From JAMXLO01 sp963794185 (lineage in GTDB: Bacteria; Pseudomonadota; Alphaproteobacteria; Acetobacterales; Acetobacteraceae): a stretch of DNA of 64,000 nucleotides. The stretch's first letter is position 1. Every line of letters begins with the position of its first letter. A model generated the notes under the pieces. It was not told the origin of the DNA. It saw nothing but the letters and a program-made list of their open reading frames with translations, and searched no databases. Shown here piece after piece: positions 36,645 to 45,330 of the stretch. Position numbers and translations under genes: made by a program. The DNA lies in the NCBI GenBank assembly GCA_963794185.1, contig CAWCDM010000125.1:1-64000 (forward strand). The letters are read 5' to 3'.

Positions 36645-36745
36645 ATTCAACACAGAGGCGCAGAGTGCGCAGAGGAAAAGCCACTTGCGCTTCGCGCGAA
36701 GCGCAATTCTTGCTTCTCAGCGTTCTCTGCGTCTCCGCGTTGAAT
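36645..36745. repeat. CACAGAG-type inverted repeat between xseB and tlyA
   Basis: Left arm TTCAACACAGAGGCGCAGAG and right arm CTCTGCGTCTCCGCGTTGAA pair around a loop that itself holds the hairpin TTGCGCTTCGCGCGAAGCGCAA. It is the third and longest copy of the family also seen at 6269-6338 and 10230-10256. Confidence 0.75.
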
Positions 36746-36749
36746 TTTA

Positions 36750-37001
36750 CTACTCCATTGCCCGTGTAGACAGCGTCCCGTCGGCATGTTCGACGATGGC
36801 GGCGACCCGCGCCTCGGCTTCCGCAAGCTTTGCCTCGCAATGCCGGCGCAGCGCTGCACCTCGCTCATAGGCCGTGATGGCGTCCTCGAGCTTCTGCTGC
36901 CCGCTCTCCAGCCCGCGAACGATCTGTTCCAGCTCCGCCAGCGCGTCCTCGAATGACAATGTGCCGACATCGGCGCCCTTGGGAGTTTGCTTGTCCGACA
37001 T
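36750..37001 (-). CDS. xseB: Exodeoxyribonuclease VII small subunit
   Basis: 83 residues, normal for XseB: LSFEDALAELEQIVRGLESG, KLEDAITAYERGAALRRHCE, KLAEAEARVAAI, a helical hairpin that wraps the large subunit XseA. The complex degrades single-stranded DNA. It starts 9 bp after the HDAC-family gene on the same strand. Confidence 0.92.
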   Translation of the reverse strand: MSDKQTPKGADVGTLSFEDALAELEQIVRGLESGQQKLEDAITAYERGAALRRHCEAKLAEAEARVAAIVEHADGTLSTRAME

Positions 37002-37010
37002 GCGCCGCTC

Positions 37011-37943
37011 CTAGGCCAGCATCAGACCGCGCACATGGGTCGCGGCCGAGACAGCCAGCGCCGCCAGGTCGTAGCCGCCCTCGAGCACCGAGACGAGCCT
37101 TCCGTTGCAATGCGCCGAGGCAATCTGCATCAGCTCCTGCGTGATCCAGGCGTAGTCCGCCGTTTCCAGACGCAATTGCGCCAGCGGGTCGGCCTTGTGG
37201 GCGTCGAACCCGGCCGAGACGATCAGCAGGCCGGGCGCGAAGCGGTCCAGGGCGGGCAGGATCGTGTCCGACCAGGCCGCGCGGAATGCCGCGCCATCCG
37301 AACCTGGCTGCAGTGGCGCATTGACGATGTTGTCGGCCGCGCCGCGCTCCCACGCCTCGCCGGTGCCGGGATAGCAGGGATGCTGGTGCGAGGAGGCGTA
37401 GAACAGGTCCGCATCGGCGGCGAACATCGCCTGCGTGCCGTTGCCGTGGTGCACGTCGAAGTCCACCACCGCGACGCGCTGCACGCCCCACTGCGCGCGC
37501 GCGTGCAGCGCCGCCACGGCGGCGTTGTTGAACAGGCAGAACCCCATCGGCCGGGCGGGTTCGGCGTGGTGACCCGGCGGACGCACCGCGGCGAAGGCGG
37601 TGCGCGCCCAGCCTTCCATGACCGCATCCACCGCTGCGACCGCCGCGCCGGCGGCGCGCAGGGCGGCCTCGGCGCTGCCGGCGTTCATCGCCGTGTCGGC
37701 GTCGAGCTGCACCATCTCGCCTTCCTCGGGGCGGATCGACAGGATGGCCTCGACGTAGTTGGCGGGATGCACCCGGGTGAGCTGCTCCGCGGTCGCATGC
37801 GGCGCCGACTCGCGAAGCAGGTCGGCGAACTCCTCTCCTTCCAGCGCGGCGAGCACCGCGCGCAGCCGGTCGGGGCATTCCGGATGATAGGGACCGCTGT
37901 CGTGGCGAAGGCAGGCGGGATGGGTGATCAGTGCGGTGGGCAT
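37011..37943 (-). CDS. Histone deacetylase family protein (acetoin utilisation/acetylpolyamine deacetylase-like)
   Basis: 310 residues with the zinc deacetylase motifs: HPECPDRLRAVL, RPPGHHAEP (catalytic His pair), GFCLFNNAAVAA, VDFDVHHGNGTQ (zinc Asp and His), SSHQHPCYPGTG, SAGFDAHKADPL (zinc Asp) and LEGGYDL. Bacterial members remove acetyl groups from polyamines or lysines. The ATG comes one base after the tusA stop, so they are in one operon with xseB. Confidence 0.88.
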   Translation of the reverse strand: MPTALITHPACLRHDSGPYHPECPDRLRAVLAALEGEEFADLLRESAPHATAEQLTRVHPANYVEAILSIRPEEGEMVQLDADTAMNAGSAEAALRAAGAAVAAVDAVMEGWARTAFAAVRPPGHHAEPARPMGFCLFNNAAVAALHARAQWGVQRVAVVDFDVHHGNGTQAMFAADADLFYASSHQHPCYPGTGEAWERGAADNIVNAPLQPGSDGAAFRAAWSDTILPALDRFAPGLLIVSAGFDAHKADPLAQLRLETADYAWITQELMQIASAHCNGRLVSVLEGGYDLAALAVSAATHVRGLMLA

Positions 37944-37944
37944 C

Positions 37945-38196
37945 TCATGCGTCCTTCTGCTCCGGATCGTCGGTCCGGCGGCGGATGACGAAGCTGAAAA
38001 CGCCGCCTTCCTCGCTCCAGGCCAGCAGCGCGTGTCCCGTCTCGCGGCAGAACGCCTGGAAGTCCGCCACTGCGGCCCGGTCAGTCGCCAGAACGCGCAG
38101 CCGCTCGCCGGGCGCCATCGTCCGCAGCGCCCGGTTGGCCCGCAGCACGGGCAAGGGGCAGTTCATACCCTTCATGTCGAGGAGAGTCTCGCTCAT
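37945..38196 (-). CDS. TusA-family sulfur carrier
   Basis: 83 residues. The active Cys lies in GMNCPLPVLRANRALR (the CPxP motif), followed by MAPGERLRVLATDRAAVADF and FCRETGHALLAW. TusA-type proteins pass persulfide sulfur in tRNA thiolation or sulfur oxidation pathways. The upstream reading frame is ignored: ATG 38196 begins at the family N-terminus. First gene of the tusA-HDAC-xseB set. Confidence 0.88.
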   Translation of the reverse strand: MSETLLDMKGMNCPLPVLRANRALRTMAPGERLRVLATDRAAVADFQAFCRETGHALLAWSEEGGVFSFVIRRRTDDPEQKDA

Positions 38197-38302
38197 TGGT
38201 GTATCCTGCGGCGGCGGGAGAGCCTGGGGCAAGCCCATGGGTCGAGCGCCGGAGGGCGGCGCTGACAACCTGAAGATGGACGGATGCCCCGGCATCGTCG
38301 GG

Positions 38303-38376
38303 TGGAGCGGGTGAAGGGAATCGAACCCTCGTATGCAGCTTGGGAAGCTGCCGTTCTACCATTGAACTACACCCGC
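38303..38376 (-). tRNA. tRNA-Gly (anticodon CCC)
   Basis: On the minus strand the acceptor arm GCGGGTG pairs with CACCCGC followed by TCCA (CCA is encoded). The D arm region is TAGTTCAATGGTAGAA, the anticodon arm GCAGC-TTCCCAA-GCTGC reads CCC, and the T arm GAGGGTTCGATTCCCTT is canonical. Length 74 with CCA. Confidence 0.95.
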
Positions 38377-38771
38377 GCCGCACAGCGTCGTTGGCCACAC
38401 AGCCGGCGGGCGCCTGCTTTCGCCGGGTCGACGCGGTGCTTTGGGAGCCCTGTCTCTTTACAGCGGCGAGGGCCGGCGGCGCAATCGTCGTGTCTCGCGG
38501 GAATGTGGCCGCCGATTCCACCTGCTCGTGAGGACCAGCATAAACCACTCAAGAACTCGTATTATTGGCGTTACAGAACCCGGGATTAACGACAGAATAA
38601 CCGATGGGAATTTGCTGAACCTCAGAAAATTCAAAATGCAAAATTTTTAGCGCATTATTCGCGTCCGTCCTGGTCCAAATAACGAATTAATCCTGACCGG
38701 GTATTGTTGACCCTGCACAGTGGCTCCCAATCGCCCCGGCAATTCTGCCCTGGCAATGGGGAGGCCGCGAC
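38377..38771. other. Intergenic region, 395 bp, with an AT-rich core
   Basis: Between the tRNA-Gly gene and the RTX-like gene. Positions about 38540-38710 are strikingly AT-rich for this genome (GAAAATTCAAAATGC, AAAATTTTTAGCGC), suggesting promoter/UP-element DNA or an acquired segment. A ribosome binding site (GGGGAGG) stands before the downstream ATG. No gene is supported. Confidence 0.5.
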
Positions 38772-40019
38772 ATGCCGGCTGTCACCGTAGCAGGTACCAA
38801 TTCCCAGACCGTGACCCTTCACTACGATACGAACGCCAACGCCGTGCTGGCACAACAGCTTGCGGGCGCCATCACCGCGGGCGTGGAGGGCGGCAGCATC
38901 TTTGCCGTGTCGGACACCCGAGGACCTCCCCCGCCGCCGCCTCAGGGGAAGACAGGCGCTTTCTTCCTGTCACAGGCACCCCTGACGTCCCTGCCGCACG
39001 GCTACACGGCGGTCGTCGACACCGCGAAGAATGCGGTGATCTTCGGATCGGGGGATAACGGTGAATCGGTGCTGTCAAGCACCGGCAATCTCACGTTCAT
39101 CGCGACCGGAGGCTCCGGCACGGTGGTCGCGGGTGGCGGCAACAACAACATCATTATCCAATCGAGCGTTACCGGAGGGTGGTCGATCAACACCGGCAAC
39201 GGCCCCGACAACGTCTTCGCTGACGGCGGCGGCAACGACACCATCCACGCGGGCGGCGGCCACAATGTGATCAGGCTCGGTTCCGGCAATTCCATCATAC
39301 AGTCCACCGGCGCGGATACCGTGTTCGCTGGGAGCGGGAGTGAAACGATCGTAGGAGTCGGCACCGGTTCAGACGTGATATCCGGCGGTTCCGGCACGCT
39401 CTTCTTCATCGGCGGCGCCGGCCCGGATGTGGTCCATGGCGGCACTGGCGGAAACAACTTCCTGTTTGCCGGAACCGGCGCTGCCACATTGTTCGGCGGT
39501 GGCAACGGTGACGACTTGATTGCGCACGGGAGCGCCGCACAGGCGTTGCATGCAGGCGTGGGCAACGAGACACTGTTCGGTGGAGCTTCGTCGGGCCACG
39601 ACACGTTCTTCGGAAGTTCTGGCAACGCCACGATCACCGCCGGTATCGGCACGAACCAATTCGTGTTCACCGACGGCCAGGCCGGCGGAACCGCATCGAT
39701 CCAGGGCTTCATGAGCGGGCGCGACACGATCGACCTGATGGGCTACGGCAAGAACGCAGTTGCACAGGCGCTGAAGTCGCAGACCAGCTCGCACGGGTCG
39801 AGCACCATCACGCTCTCCGATCACACGACGATCACCTTCGCCGGCGTCGGCAGTCTGTCCGCAAGCGACTTCGCCACCACGACCGTCCCCACAGGCGGTG
39901 TTGGCGGCACTGGCGGCACTGGCACCGGCGATGACGGCCAGCATGGCCATGGCAGCCAAGGCACCGCGGTCTCGGGCGATCATGGCCAGATCCGCGATTC
40001 ATTGCTTAAGCCGTCGTGA
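38772..40019 (+). CDS. Glycine-rich RTX-like (haemolysin-type calcium-binding) protein
   Basis: 415 residues, no N-terminal signal peptide. The centre is a run of degenerate nonapeptide-like repeats (DGGGNDTIHAGGGHNVI, GSGSETIVGVGTGSDVI, GGNGDDLIAHG, GASSGHDTFFG). The C-terminal part has the terminal-domain look FVFTDGQAGG, GFMSGRDTIDLMGYG and TITLSDHTTITFAGV, as in type I secretion substrates. Many repeats lack the full GGxGxD set, so calcium binding may be partial. Type I export is likely, but no ABC/HlyD/TolC genes are nearby. Confidence 0.75.
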   Translation: MPAVTVAGTNSQTVTLHYDTNANAVLAQQLAGAITAGVEGGSIFAVSDTRGPPPPPPQGKTGAFFLSQAPLTSLPHGYTAVVDTAKNAVIFGSGDNGESVLSSTGNLTFIATGGSGTVVAGGGNNNIIIQSSVTGGWSINTGNGPDNVFADGGGNDTIHAGGGHNVIRLGSGNSIIQSTGADTVFAGSGSETIVGVGTGSDVISGGSGTLFFIGGAGPDVVHGGTGGNNFLFAGTGAATLFGGGNGDDLIAHGSAAQALHAGVGNETLFGGASSGHDTFFGSSGNATITAGIGTNQFVFTDGQAGGTASIQGFMSGRDTIDLMGYGKNAVAQALKSQTSSHGSSTITLSDHTTITFAGVGSLSASDFATTTVPTGGVGGTGGTGTGDDGQHGHGSQGTAVSGDHGQIRDSLLKPS

Positions 40020-40042
40020 CCGACTGAACACTGAACAAGACC

Positions 40043-40069
40043 ACCCGGGCGGCGTCGCGCTGCCCGGGT
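40043..40069 (+). terminator. Probable hairpin terminator of the RTX-like gene
   Basis: ACCCGGGC and GCCCGGGT form a perfect 8-bp stem with an 11-base loop 24 bp after the stop codon. No U-run follows, so termination strength is uncertain. Confidence 0.5.
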
Positions 40070-40122
40070 TGACGGACCAATCGCCGCCGCCCTAGTTTCG
40101 CCGCGTCGGGAGCAGCCCGGCC

Positions 40123-40178
40123 CTCGTGATTTGTCCGGCCGGATTGCGGCGAGGTGAAACAAGCGCGCTAAAGAGGCC
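40123..40178 (+). promoter_or_regulatory. SAM-II riboswitch upstream of metZ
   Basis: The stretch reads TCGTGATTTG, then CCGGCCGGATTGCGGC, then GAAACAAG and GCGCTAAAGAGG. These are the conserved blocks, in the conserved order, of the SAM-II (metA motif) pseudoknot known from alphaproteobacterial methionine genes. It lies 71 bp ahead of the metZ start. When S-adenosylmethionine is bound, the pseudoknot is expected to lower metZ expression. The call is from recalled consensus, not from a covariance search. Confidence 0.82.
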
Positions 40179-40248
40179 AGCGGACAGCCCTTCTTACCGG
40201 GCTCAAGCTGCTCCATCGGTCGGGCCAACCTTCAGAAGGGCCCAGACA

Positions 40249-41467
40249 ATGACCAGCGATCCCACGAAATTCCGCCCGTCCACTCGTCTCGTGCACGGCG
40301 GCGTGCAGCGCAGCCAGTTCGGCGAGACCGCCGAGGCGCTGTATCTCACCTCGGGGTACGTTTACGACAGCGCCGAGCAGGCCGAAGGCACCTTCGCCGG
40401 CACGGTGGACCACTATCAGGTCCTCGCGCTTCGCCAATCCGACGCTGTCGATGCTGGAGGAGCGGCTCTGCCTGATCGAGGGGGCCGAAGCCTGTCGCAC
40501 CACGGCGACCGGCATGGCCGCGGTGAATGCTGCGCTGCTCGCGCACCTCAAGGCCGGCGATCGCGTGGTGGCCTCGCGCGCGCTGTTCGGCTCCTGCCAT
40601 TGGATCGTGTCCACATTGCTGCCGAAATTCGCCATCGCCACCGAGTTCGTCGACGGAAGCGATCTCGCACAGTGGCGCGCGGCGCTGTCGCGCCCGACGC
40701 GGCTCGTGCTGCTGGAGACGCCGTCCAACCCGATGCTCGAGATGGTCGATCTGCGTGCCGTCGCAGAGCTTGCACACGCTGCCGGCGCCATCGTGGTGGT
40801 GGACAACGTGTTCGCCACGCCGCTGCTGCAGCAGCCGCTTAAGCTGGGTGCCGACGTCGTGGTGTATTCCTGCACCAAGCACATCGACGGGCAGGGGCGC
40901 GTGCTCGGCGGTGCCGTGCTGGGCCGCAGGAAATGGATCAACGAGACGCTGCAGCCGTTCATCCGCAACACCGGCCCCGCGCTCTCGCCATTCAACGCCT
41001 GGCTCCTGCTCAAGGGCCTGGAGACACTGGCGCTGCGCGTCGACGCAGGCTGTCGCAGCGCCGATTCCATCGCCGCGTTTCTGGCGGCGCGGCCGGAGGT
41101 TAACCGGATTTGGTACCCCACGCGCGCCGATCATCCGCAGCAGGCCCTGGCGCTGGCGCAGATGAGCGCGGGCGGGACGGTGGTCACCTTCGAGGTCGCC
41201 GGCGGCAAGGAGGCTGCGTTCCAGGTCATGAACGCATTCGGGCTGATCGCGGTGTCGAACAACCTGGGCGATTCCAAATCGCTGGTGACGCATCCCGCGA
41301 CCACCACGCATATGCGCATCGGGCCGGAGGAACGGGCGAGGCTCGGCATCACCGATGGGGTGATACGCCTGTCGGTGGGCCTGGAGGACGCCGACGACCT
41401 GAAGGACGATCTGGCGCAGGCGCTGGCCATGATCTCCCCGGAGGCCGCGGCGCAGGCGGCGGACTAG
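40249..41467 (+). CDS. metZ: O-succinylhomoserine sulfhydrylase (frameshifted)
   Basis: About 405 residues after removing one extra base near 40420, where the frame should read DHYQ followed by SRFANPTLSMLEERL. Cys/Met-metabolism PLP-fold motifs: GAEACRTTATGMAAV, LLETPSNPMLEMVDL, VVVDNVFATP, YSCTKHIDGQGRVLGG with the PLP Lys, and VSNNLGDSKSLVTHPATTTH. It makes homocysteine from O-succinylhomoserine and sulfide. The SAM-II element just upstream supports the methionine role. The break is probably a sequence error. Confidence 0.9.
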
Positions 41468-41581
41468 CGACCGCCGCGGCGCCGACCGGGCGCCCCGCAC
41501 GCGTCGCAGCCTCTTCGCGACCGGTGCGGCACGGTCGTGATACGATGATGCGATTGCGCGGTCTTGTCAGGGGGGAGTGCC

Positions 41582-42592
41582 ATGACGAACGTGTATTTTG
41601 CGACCAATCGCAATGCCACGCCGGCGGGCGGATTCGGCAGCGGCATCGTCGCCCCCGCCGACACCTGCTACGCGGTCACCGAGGTGGCCAACATCGACCT
41701 CGACCAGGAGAACAGCGGCGACCTGGCGGCGATCACCATGCGGCAGGCCGGCGGCTTCGCCGACACGGTCCAGGCCGAGATCCTTGCGGCCGGCAAGAAC
41801 CTGCTGGTGTTCATCCACGGCTTCGACAACTCGTTCGAGGATGCGATCAAGCGGTCGGCGTTCAACCGCGAATGGTTCGCCGCCGCGCAGCGCCCGGCGA
41901 GCGACACCACCGTGCTCGCCTTCACCTGGCCGTCGGAAGGCCGGCTGTTCGCCGATCATCCGACCCTCCTGGACGACGCCTACAAGACCGACCAGCGGAT
42001 GTCGGGTGCATCCGGGCCGCACATCGCGGCGTTCCTGCGCCAAGCGCTCGACCTGGGCCGCCGGCTGAAGCAGCAGCACGCCGGCGCGCGCGTCTTTCTG
42101 CTCGCGCACAGCATGGGCAACCACGCGCTGCAGGCGGCGGTGGAACAGTTCTTCGCCGCCGGGCCGCCGCCCGCGCTGTTCGACGAGGCCATCCTGGCCG
42201 CGGCCGATGAGGATGCGACCACGCTCGAGCGGTCCGATCACGCGGGCCTGTTCCGGCTGCGCGAGCTGGCAGGGCGGATCTCGGTCTATTACAGCCATCG
42301 TGACGTCGCGATGGCCGCCAGCACGGTCGCGAACGGCAATCAGCGCCTCGGCTTCGACGCCATGCCGCACAAGACGGACACTTTGCTCTATCCGCTGTCG
42401 CAGTTCCGCTGGGTGGACTGCACCGCGGTTTTCGATCTGGCGGGACAGGGCATCGTGCCGCTCGATGCTTCGCACCAATACTATCGCCGTTCGAAGACGG
42501 TTCGCGCGGACATTGCGCTGGTGATGGCGAACGACCCGATGGTGCGCATGGGCGGCTCCGGCCTCTCGACCCTGCCGTTCCCCGTGGGATGA
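41582..42592 (+). CDS. Alpha/beta hydrolase of the DUF900 family
   Basis: 336 residues. NLLVFIHGFDNSFEDAIKRS gives the oxyanion strand, VLAFTWPSEGRLF the next strand, and FLLAHSMGNHALQAA the nucleophile elbow with Ser. HRDVAM and a late His (DASHQYY) could complete the triad. DUF900 hydrolases are esterase/lipase-like; no substrate is known. GGGGGGAG precedes ATG 41582. It lies between metZ and apaG, genes that are often adjacent in relatives. Confidence 0.8.
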   Translation: MTNVYFATNRNATPAGGFGSGIVAPADTCYAVTEVANIDLDQENSGDLAAITMRQAGGFADTVQAEILAAGKNLLVFIHGFDNSFEDAIKRSAFNREWFAAAQRPASDTTVLAFTWPSEGRLFADHPTLLDDAYKTDQRMSGASGPHIAAFLRQALDLGRRLKQQHAGARVFLLAHSMGNHALQAAVEQFFAAGPPPALFDEAILAAADEDATTLERSDHAGLFRLRELAGRISVYYSHRDVAMAASTVANGNQRLGFDAMPHKTDTLLYPLSQFRWVDCTAVFDLAGQGIVPLDASHQYYRRSKTVRADIALVMANDPMVRMGGSGLSTLPFPVG

Positions 42593-42729
42593 CGCGTCCT
42601 CCAATCGGCCACGTGCCACCCGGGCCGCGTGAGCCGGCAAGGATTGATCATCCGCGCCCCTTGCCGCACTGGACAAGCGCGATCCGCTCGCATTGAATCT
42701 CCGCCCCGAAGCAACCCAACGGTCGTGCC

Positions 42730-43134
42730 ATGGCCGAAAACTACGCAAAGACCACCCGCGGCGTCCGCGTCTCCGTCCGGTCCTTCTACCTGGAGGATCA
42801 ATCGGAGCCGGATGACAGCCATTTCGTCTGGGCGTACCGCGTGAAGATCGAGAACCAGGGGCGCGAGCCGGTGCAGCTCATGCGCCGGACCTGGCAGATC
42901 ACCGATGCGCGCGGCCGCACCCAGCACGTGCACGGCGCCGGCGTGGTCGGCGAGCAGCCGCTGCTGGAGCCGGGCGAGAGCTTCGAATACACCTCGGGCA
43001 CGCCGCTCGACACGCCGTCGGGGTTCATGGTGGGGGCCTACCACATGGTGGTGCCGTCCTCGGGCGAGAACTTCGACGTGGCGATACCGGCGTTCAGTCT
43101 GGACAGCCCGCATCAGAGCGGTAGGGTGCACTGA
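42730..43134 (+). CDS. apaG: ApaG protein
   Basis: 134 residues, one fibronectin type III-like domain. VRVSVRSFYLEDQSEPDDSH, FVWAYRVKIENQG, LMRRTWQITDARGR, VHGAGVVGEQPLLEPGESF and MVGAYHMV are the family blocks. ApaG is linked to Co2+/Mg2+ resistance and Ap4A metabolism in enterics; the biochemical role is unsettled. Confidence 0.93.
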   Translation: MAENYAKTTRGVRVSVRSFYLEDQSEPDDSHFVWAYRVKIENQGREPVQLMRRTWQITDARGRTQHVHGAGVVGEQPLLEPGESFEYTSGTPLDTPSGFMVGAYHMVVPSSGENFDVAIPAFSLDSPHQSGRVH

Positions 43135-43237
43135 CCCCGTCGCCCGGGTTGCCAGCCCGGGAGACGGCCCCATATCCGACCGGCGGCGTTGGTTTTTCGC
43201 CGCTAACCGTCGCCCATATCCGGGAGGAATTCGCGCG

Positions 43238-43879
43238 GTGAACATCGTCACGCCCGCTGCCCGTCTCGTCGTGCCGAGCGCAGCCACGACCGATCGCCCG
43301 ACGCGCGAGGAGGCGGAGGAGGCGGTCCGCACCCTGTTGCGCTGGGCCGGTGACGATCCCGGCCGTGAGGGCCTGATCGACACGCCCGCCCGGGTAGCCC
43401 GCTCGTATGAGGAGTTCTTTTCCGGCTACGCCGTCGATCCGGTGGCCCTGCTGGAGCGGACCTTCGAGGAGACCGACGGCTACGACGAGATCGTGCTGCT
43501 GCGCGATATTCGCCTGGAGAGCCACTGCGAGCACCACATGGTGCCGATCATCGGTCGCGCGCACGTCGCCTACCTGCCGCACCGGCGGGTCGTCGGCATC
43601 AGCAAGCTGGCGCGTGTGGTCGATGCGTATGCCAGCCGGCTGCAGATCCAGGAGAAACTCACCGCGCAGATCGCCAACACGATCCAGCAGGTGTTGGAGC
43701 CACGCGGGGTGGCCGTGGTGATCGAAGCGGCGCACCAGTGCATGACCACGCGCGGCGTCCACAAGCCCGGCGTGACCATGGTGACCAGCCGCATGCTGGG
43801 CGCGTTCCGCGACGATCCGACCACGCGGCGGGAGGTTCTCGCGATGATCGGCAGCGGGTCGGGGATCGCCAGGCAGTAG
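43238..43879 (+). CDS. folE: GTP cyclohydrolase I
   Basis: 213 residues starting at GTG 43238 with GGGAGGAA upstream. FolE motifs: LIDTPARVARSYEEFFSGY, ESHCEHHMVPIIGRAHVAYL (zinc Cys and catalytic His), VVGISKLARVVDAY and AAHQCMTTRGVHKPG (second zinc Cys). It makes 7,8-dihydroneopterin triphosphate for folate synthesis. Confidence 0.95.
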   Translation: MNIVTPAARLVVPSAATTDRPTREEAEEAVRTLLRWAGDDPGREGLIDTPARVARSYEEFFSGYAVDPVALLERTFEETDGYDEIVLLRDIRLESHCEHHMVPIIGRAHVAYLPHRRVVGISKLARVVDAYASRLQIQEKLTAQIANTIQQVLEPRGVAVVIEAAHQCMTTRGVHKPGVTMVTSRMLGAFRDDPTTRREVLAMIGSGSGIARQ

Positions 43880-43890
43880 GAGACGGGACA

Positions 43891-44772
43891 ATGCCGCATG
43901 CGACGACCGATGACGGTGTGCGCCTGTATTACGAGGAGACCGGGTCCGGCACGCCGGTGATCTTCGTGCATGAATACGCCGGCGACTACCGCAGCTGGGA
44001 GCCGCAGATGCGGCATTTCGGCCAGCGCTATCGCGCCATCACCTACAATGCGCGCGGCTATCCGCCATCTGATGTGCCCGAGGAGGTCGGGAAATATTCG
44101 CAGGCGCGCGCCGCCGACGATATTGCCTCCGTGCTGGATCACCTGAAGATCGACAAGGCGCATGTCGTCGGGCTGTCGATGGGCGGGTTCGCGACGCTGC
44201 ACTTTGGGTTTCGCCATCCCTCGCGCGCCCTGTCGCTGTGCGTTGCCGGCTGCGGCTATGGCGCCGAGAAGGGCCAGACCGAACGGTTCCGTGCCGAGGC
44301 GGAGACCATTGCCGCGTTCATCGCCGAGCAGGGGATGGACGTGTTCGCGGGGAAGTATGCCTACGGGCCGACGCGCGTGCAGTTCGAGAACAAGGACCCG
44401 CGCGGGTTCGACGAGTTCAGGCGCATGCTGGCTGAGCATTCGGCGCTGGGTGCGCGCAACACGCAGCTTGGCGTGCAGCGCGAGCGGCCCTCGCTGTACG
44501 ACCTGGTGGAGCAGATGAAGGCGCTGACGCTGCCGACCCTGATCCTGACCGGCGACGAGGACTGGCCATGCCTGCAGCCTGGGCTGCTGATGAAGCAGAC
44601 CATTGCCAGCGCCGCGCTGTCGGTGATGCCGAATTGCGGGCATGCGATCAACATCGAGGACCCGGACGAATTCAATCGCATCGTCGGCGCGTTCATCGCG
44701 CAGGTGGATGCCGGGCGGTGGCCGACACGCGACCCGCGCGCGGTGTCGGCGTCGATCACCGGGATGCGGTAG
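43891..44772 (+). CDS. Alpha/beta fold hydrolase
   Basis: 293 residues: VIFVHEYAGDYRSWEPQM (oxyanion hole region), ITYNARGYPPSD, HVVGLSMGGFATLHF (nucleophile Ser), LILTGDEDWPC (acid) and MPNCGHAINIEDPDEFN (catalytic His). It resembles carboxylesterases or dienelactone/enol-lactone hydrolases; the substrate is unknown. It starts 11 bp after folE, so they are probably co-transcribed, and a hairpin follows the stop. Confidence 0.82.
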   Translation: MPHATTDDGVRLYYEETGSGTPVIFVHEYAGDYRSWEPQMRHFGQRYRAITYNARGYPPSDVPEEVGKYSQARAADDIASVLDHLKIDKAHVVGLSMGGFATLHFGFRHPSRALSLCVAGCGYGAEKGQTERFRAEAETIAAFIAEQGMDVFAGKYAYGPTRVQFENKDPRGFDEFRRMLAEHSALGARNTQLGVQRERPSLYDLVEQMKALTLPTLILTGDEDWPCLQPGLLMKQTIASAALSVMPNCGHAINIEDPDEFNRIVGAFIAQVDAGRWPTRDPRAVSASITGMR

Positions 44773-44777
44773 TCCCT

Positions 44778-44809
44778 GTTGTCATCCCGGCGAAGGCGGG
44801 GATAACAAC
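44778..44809 (+). terminator. Hairpin after the alpha/beta hydrolase gene
   Basis: GTTGTCATCCC pairs with GGGGATAACAAC around CGGCGAAGGC a few bases after the stop. The sequence resembles the widespread intergenic CATCCCCGCGAAGGCGGGGAT repeat, so it may be both a terminator and a repeat copy. Confidence 0.55.
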
Positions 44810-44902
44810 GAGAACGGAAGGCTGCTTGCGACTGCTATACATTGATATAAGGCTGATTTGCAGCGAACCTCTTCGCGTCAAAGATAATTCTCTATCGCTT
44901 CC

Positions 44903-45330
44903 CTATCGACGCACGGGAAACAGCGCGCGCAGCTTATCGTCGCGCAGCCACAGCCCGCCCCACGCGAGCACGCCGAGATACACGCCGAACAGGACGTGAC
45001 TGAACACTGGATCGCCCACGCGCAGGTGGGTGGCGACCGTGCCGCCGAACAGGCCGGTGAACAGCACCGCGCCGAGAATGGCGGTGCGCGGAACCAGGTA
45101 GAGGATGAGCAGCGTTATCTCCGGCACGCCGATCCAAAAGCCCATGCCGGCGGCGTAGCCGAACTGCGCCATCGCGTCATCGACGATCGGCAGCCGCGCC
45201 AGTTTGATCGTTTGATCGCCGTGTCGAACACCATGAACACCACGAAGAGCGCACTCATCGCGCGGCCGGACCAGCTTGCTCGCGCCTTCAGTAGATTGCC
45301 GATCGCGGCTTCGTCGGCGTGTTGGGACAT
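44903..45330 (-). CDS. DoxX family membrane protein with an 8-bp duplication frameshift
   Basis: Without the duplication the product is about 139 residues with four helices: MSALFVVFMVFDTAIK, FWIGVPEITLLILYL, AILGAVLFTGLFGGTVATHL and FGVYLGVLAWGGLWL, the DoxX-like pattern. In the first helix the sequence TTTGATCG occurs twice in a row (45203-45218 on the plus strand); dropping one copy restores DTAIKLARLPIVDDAMAQFG. This is not a homopolymer slip, so it could be a true inactivating mutation. Function of DoxX-like proteins is mostly unknown. ATG 45330. Confidence 0.7.
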
